Position numbers and translations under genes: made by a program. Positions 36,098 to 39,103 of a stretch of DNA of 39,103 bases are shown piece by piece. The stretch is from a virus, in the IMG/VR virus record IMGVR_UViG_3300027859_000040, positions 1 through 39,103 of that record; one strand, written 5' to 3'. Each line of letters begins with the position of its first letter. Positions within the stretch are counted from its first letter, which is position 1. The notes under the pieces were generated by a model. That model searched no databases. It saw only the letters and a program-made list of their open reading frames with translations, and was not told the DNA's origin.

Positions 36098-36105
36098 GGG
36101 TATCT

Positions 36106-39103
36106 ATGGATTTAGGCACACTTAATTGGTCGGTTGAAGTAGATACCTCAGACCTCAGTCGCGCTGAGCGCGAAATGGATGGTATGGGCAGTGAGTCAGA
36201 GGTGGCTCAACGTCGTGTTACTACCGCCACAGAACGAATGAACAATGGGCTAAACGGTCTTGCAAAAACAGCAGCATTAGCAACGGCAGCACTGGCATCG
36301 ATTGGTGTAGGCATGGGGGTTTCAAACGCTGTTCGCGAGATAGCAAACTTTCAAGAGGCAATGAACGGGCTAGCGGCGGTGTCGGGCGCAACTGCCGCGC
36401 AAATGAAAACGCTAGAAGCGCAGGCGCGCACGCTAGGCGCTACGTCGATGTTTAGCGCGCAACAAGCTGGCGAAGCTCAAAGGTTTCTAGCGCAAGCTGG
36501 CTTTGAGGTTAATGAGGTGCTTGGCGCAACGCCGGGCATATTAAAACTCGCAACGGCGGGACAGCTAGACCTTGCTAGTGCCGCCGATATTGCGTCTAAC
36601 GTGCTGGGGGGTATGCGGCTTGAGGTCGATCAGCTCAACCGCGTCAACGATGTTTTGGCAGCTACGGCGGCGAGATCAAATACTACCATTGAGCAGTTAG
36701 GCCAAGCGCTATCCTTTGCTGCACCGTTTGCCGCATCTGCCGGAATCAGCATCGAAGAGGCCGCTGCTGCTATTGGTAACATGTCAGACGCGGGTATTCA
36801 GGGATCGCGAGCTGGCACGGGCTTAATTGGTGTTATTCGCCAGCTATCAAATGTCACTGACGTCGGCGAAGAGGTACTTGACAAGTACAGTCTATCTCTT
36901 GGGCAGGTTGATATTGAGGCGCGCGGATTACAGCCAGTGCTAGAGTCGCTACGCGAGGCAAATCTATCGATAAGCGACGCCATCGCACTGTTTGGTAGCG
37001 AGGCTGGTGCAGCGGCTCAGGTGCTAGTCAACGACTACAGCGGCGCAATACAGAATGCCGCTGGCGAATCTGACAGGATGGCGCTAATTATTGGCGATGG
37101 TCTAAACCCTGCGTTTAAGGCGCTCGGCAGTGCGATTAGTGAGGCTGTGCTGCAAATGGGTGATAGCGGCTTAGCCGCCAACCTTGAGACATTGGTTGAG
37201 ACTGCGGCAGGCGTGGTATCCGTTTACAACGGCCTGCTCGATGAATTTGCCGACGCAAACGATTTGACAGCAGAACAATCACAGCGTTTGCAATCGCTCG
37301 CAGGGATGATAAATAACGCGGCAACTGCACTCACGGCACTGGCAGCCATTTATGCCACTAATCTCGTTACGTCGATTGGTGCTGCCACTATTGCCAGTGT
37401 TAAGAACACGCTGGCGCTTAATGCCAACCTTAAAGCGGGCGCCGCCGCCGCCGCCGCTACAGCTAGGCGCACCGCTGCCGAGCGCCAAGCCGCTTTCGCG
37501 TTACTGAGCACCACCAAGCTAGAGGTTGCTGCAACGAGAGGCACCAACGCTCACGCATTCGCACTTCAGCAGCTAAGCGTTGCTCGTACGCGAGCGGCCA
37601 CAGCAGCAGGCGCTCACACCGCTGCCATGAACACAGCAACAGCCGCTGCCGCCAGGGCAAGCGTTGCAGCACGCGGATTAAGCACTGCACTGGCACTGGT
37701 TGGCGGCCCCATTGGGTTGATGATTGGCGCGGGCGGGCTACTATACGTATTCCGCGACGAACTAAACCTAACCGGACACCGCGCCGGGTTAACCGAGGAT
37801 CAAATTGCAGACCTGCGCGATGAAATGCAGGAAATGTCGCAAGAGGATCTGAGTCAGTCGCTGTCGTCGCTGAATACCGCGCTAGATGCGGCCACTGTTA
37901 AGGCCGCCACGGCGCGTGAAGAATTAGCTAGGTTGAGAAGTGAGAACCGTGGTAGCGGTGTGCTGGGGGTAGATAATTTTGGGGCAGAAGTGCGCGGAAT
38001 GCAGGCTGTGGCCGAAGCCCAAGAGCGCATCGTTGAATTGAATCAGAAAATCAACGTAGCGCGTAGCGAAACAGCACAACGAATTGAGGATAACGCCAAT
38101 GCGTTTATTGTGTATGCCGACCGATTAGAGCGCACGCGAGAAGAAACAGCGCTAGCCGATGATGCCACCAAGGCGCTAAACGACACGGCGGAAACATCGG
38201 CGGAAAATTTTGGCAACCTGTCAGACTCTCTAAACACCCTCCTCAACCGCCTAAATCCCGCTCGCGCTCGCACACAGGCATACGCTCAGGGCGTTGGCTT
38301 GCTAAATACCGCACTCGCTACCGGAACGCTGAATTTTGGCGACTACCAGCGGGCGATGGTGGCGCTGCAGGAAGAGCTATACAACGTTGAAGATGCGACG
38401 GAAACGGCCACAGAAGAAATGAGCCGCGAGTGGGAACGCTTCGGTAATTCGGTCGATGAAACGTTCAAAGATGCGTTTAAGGGCGCGTTTGATTCGTTTG
38501 AGTCGTTTGCAGACCGCCTAAAGGGCGCGTTTGAAAACCTCATGGCAGAGCTAGCCTACGCTGCGCTGAAAAACGAGATCAAAATACAGCTTGGCATGGG
38601 TACCAGCGGGCCGATGTCGGGCGGGATTGGGCAGTTGTTTGGCGGGCAAGGGGGCGGTCTAGGCAGCATTGGCAGCCTAGTCAACGGCGCTAAGTCGTTG
38701 TTTGGTTTTGGTGGGGGTGCTGCAAGCGGCGGGTTCATGGGGGCCGCTGCGACGCAAACAGCAGGCACGCTGTACGGTAGCGCAGCTACGGGGAGTGCTA
38801 TTGGCGCAGCATCAAGCGGCGGATTTCTAAGCAGCATCGGCAGTGCTGCTAGCGCCGCCATGCCATGGCTAGCAGGTGGCGCACTGATTGATAACGTGCT
38901 AGGGCTGGGCATTACTGACGGCATCGTTAAGGGCATTAGCGGCCTATTTGGCGGCGGAAAAACCGCCCCTAAATTTGAGCTGGCTACAGTTGATTCTAAC
39001 ACTCGCGGTCATGGTGTTTTTGAAGACTATGGTTCAGGTGTTGTTTCCCGTGGAGCGTTTGGCGCGGTGGGCTTTACCGACGAGGGGACAGCACGACTAG
39101 AAG
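36106..39103 (+). CDS. Tail tape measure protein, N-terminal part (runs off right edge)
   Basis: At least 999 aa, open to the window edge. Start ATG at 36106 after AGGGG. Residues 60-320 match the phage tape measure core (AMNGLAAVSGATAAQMKTLE, MFSAQQAGEAQRFLAQAGFE, GLIGVIRQLSNVT). Long Ala-rich coiled-coil stretches follow (about 445-530, ATAAAARASVAAR), then a hydrophobic segment GGPIGLMIGAGGLLYVF near 535-555, and a Gly/Ala-rich end. It sets tail length and sits inside the tail tube. Antisense open frames across this gene come from its Ala/Gly codons. Confidence 0.93.
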   Translation, partial: MDLGTLNWSVEVDTSDLSRAEREMDGMGSESEVAQRRVTTATERMNNGLNGLAKTAALATAALASIGVGMGVSNAVREIANFQEAMNGLAAVSGATAAQMKTLEAQARTLGATSMFSAQQAGEAQRFLAQAGFEVNEVLGATPGILKLATAGQLDLASAADIASNVLGGMRLEVDQLNRVNDVLAATAARSNTTIEQLGQALSFAAPFAASAGISIEEAAAAIGNMSDAGIQGSRAGTGLIGVIRQLSNVTDVGEEVLDKYSLSLGQVDIEARGLQPVLESLREANLSISDAIALFGSEAGAAAQVLVNDYSGAIQNAAGESDRMALIIGDGLNPAFKALGSAISEAVLQMGDSGLAANLETLVETAAGVVSVYNGLLDEFADANDLTAEQSQRLQSLAGMINNAATALTALAAIYATNLVTSIGAATIASVKNTLALNANLKAGAAAAAATARRTAAERQAAFALLSTTKLEVAATRGTNAHAFALQQLSVARTRAATAAGAHTAAMNTATAAAARASVAARGLSTALALVGGPIGLMIGAGGLLYVFRDELNLTGHRAGLTEDQIADLRDEMQEMSQEDLSQSLSSLNTALDAATVKAATAREELARLRSENRGSGVLGVDNFGAEVRGMQAVAEAQERIVELNQKINVARSETAQRIEDNANAFIVYADRLERTREETALADDATKALNDTAETSAENFGNLSDSLNTLLNRLNPARARTQAYAQGVGLLNTALATGTLNFGDYQRAMVALQEELYNVEDATETATEEMSREWERFGNSVDETFKDAFKGAFDSFESFADRLKGAFENLMAELAYAALKNEIKIQLGMGTSGPMSGGIGQLFGGQGGGLGSIGSLVNGAKSLFGFGGGAASGGFMGAAATQTAGTLYGSAATGSAIGAASSGGFLSSIGSAASAAMPWLAGGALIDNVLGLGITDGIVKGISGLFGGGKTAPKFELATVDSNTRGHGVFEDYGSGVVSRGAFGAVGFTDEGTARLE

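Noticed and set aside
36798-39002. Antisense frames across the tape measure gene, including the 148-codon frame 38556-39002
   Set aside because: The sense frame is a continuous tape measure protein; the antisense frames arise from its Ala/Gly codon use and have no supporting start signals.
1-39103. Diversity-generating retroelement, integrase/att site, tRNA genes, lysis genes
   Set aside because: I found no reverse transcriptase, template/variable repeat pair, recombinase motif, tRNA arm pattern or holin/endolysin in the window.

Overview
The window is part of a tailed double-stranded DNA phage (or prophage) genome with a siphovirus-type head and long-tail gene order. No integrase, lysis cassette, tRNA or host gene is visible. 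The host is a bacterium, most likely a gammaproteobacterium judging from the family types (DUF1073 portal, PrimPol, P22-gp3-like small terminase), but the sequence does not fix the species. Both ends cut genes: a minus-strand early gene on the left and the tail tape measure gene on the right.

Layout. Bases 1-11138 are a tightly overlapping minus-strand early operon. Read from its promoter at about 11.2 kb leftwards it encodes a RecA-like ATPase, a coiled-coil partner, an OB-fold ssDNA-binding protein (DUF669), a homing endonuclease, a Cas4/RecB-like nuclease, a DEAD/DEAH helicase, a VRR-NUC nuclease, an SNF2-type helicase, a DNA methyltransferase, an HTH protein, a dUTPase and a string of small proteins ending with a DUF3310 protein. 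A divergent control region (11139-11249) with an operator-like palindrome separates it from plus-strand genes for a small HTH regulator, an HNH protein and a 763-aa primase-polymerase. An origin-like, iteron-bearing AT-rich block follows (14.3-14.7 kb); a second copy of the same architecture lies at 25.2-25.5 kb. Then come small accessory genes, terminase (17.2-19.0 kb), portal (20.0 kb), minor head protein (22.1 kb), protease/scaffold with a nested scaffold start (25.6 kb), decoration protein, major capsid (27.3 kb), head-completion and connector genes (30.1-33.7 kb), tail tube (34.7 kb), tail chaperones with a textbook -1 frameshift signal (35.3-36.1 kb) and the tape measure protein. Clusters of short accessory genes interrupt the morphogenesis module at 21.4-22.1, 23.1-25.1 and 31.0-32.5 kb.

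The most unusual locus is 28402-30024. It is a self-contained transcription unit inserted between the major capsid and the connector genes, with a terminator before it, its own TTGACG-N17-TAAATT promoter and a terminator after it. Its long untranslated leader contains two interleaved complementary helices followed by a T run, then three ~118-nt units. Each unit starts with exactly twelve phased pentamers of the type NNGGC and continues with a small tetraloop hairpin and, in two units, a long hairpin whose stem shows compensatory changes. Two genes follow: a 189-aa protein of a phage family with a glycine-loop end reminiscent of RAMP/Cas7 folds, and a 153-aa possible winged-helix protein. The leader looks like a dedicated structured RNA working with the downstream protein.

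Other RNA-level controls: a classical H-type pseudoknot in front of the tail chaperone gene, sharing its CCGCCAG strand with a copy of CTGGCGG that covers the ribosome binding site; a 12-nt perfect complement of the 16S rRNA 3' end held in a hairpin loop at 30824; and a family of extended -10 promoters (TGC-TATACT) about 31-36 nt upstream of cassette starts, several placed so that the transcript begins inside the left arm of a terminator-like hairpin.
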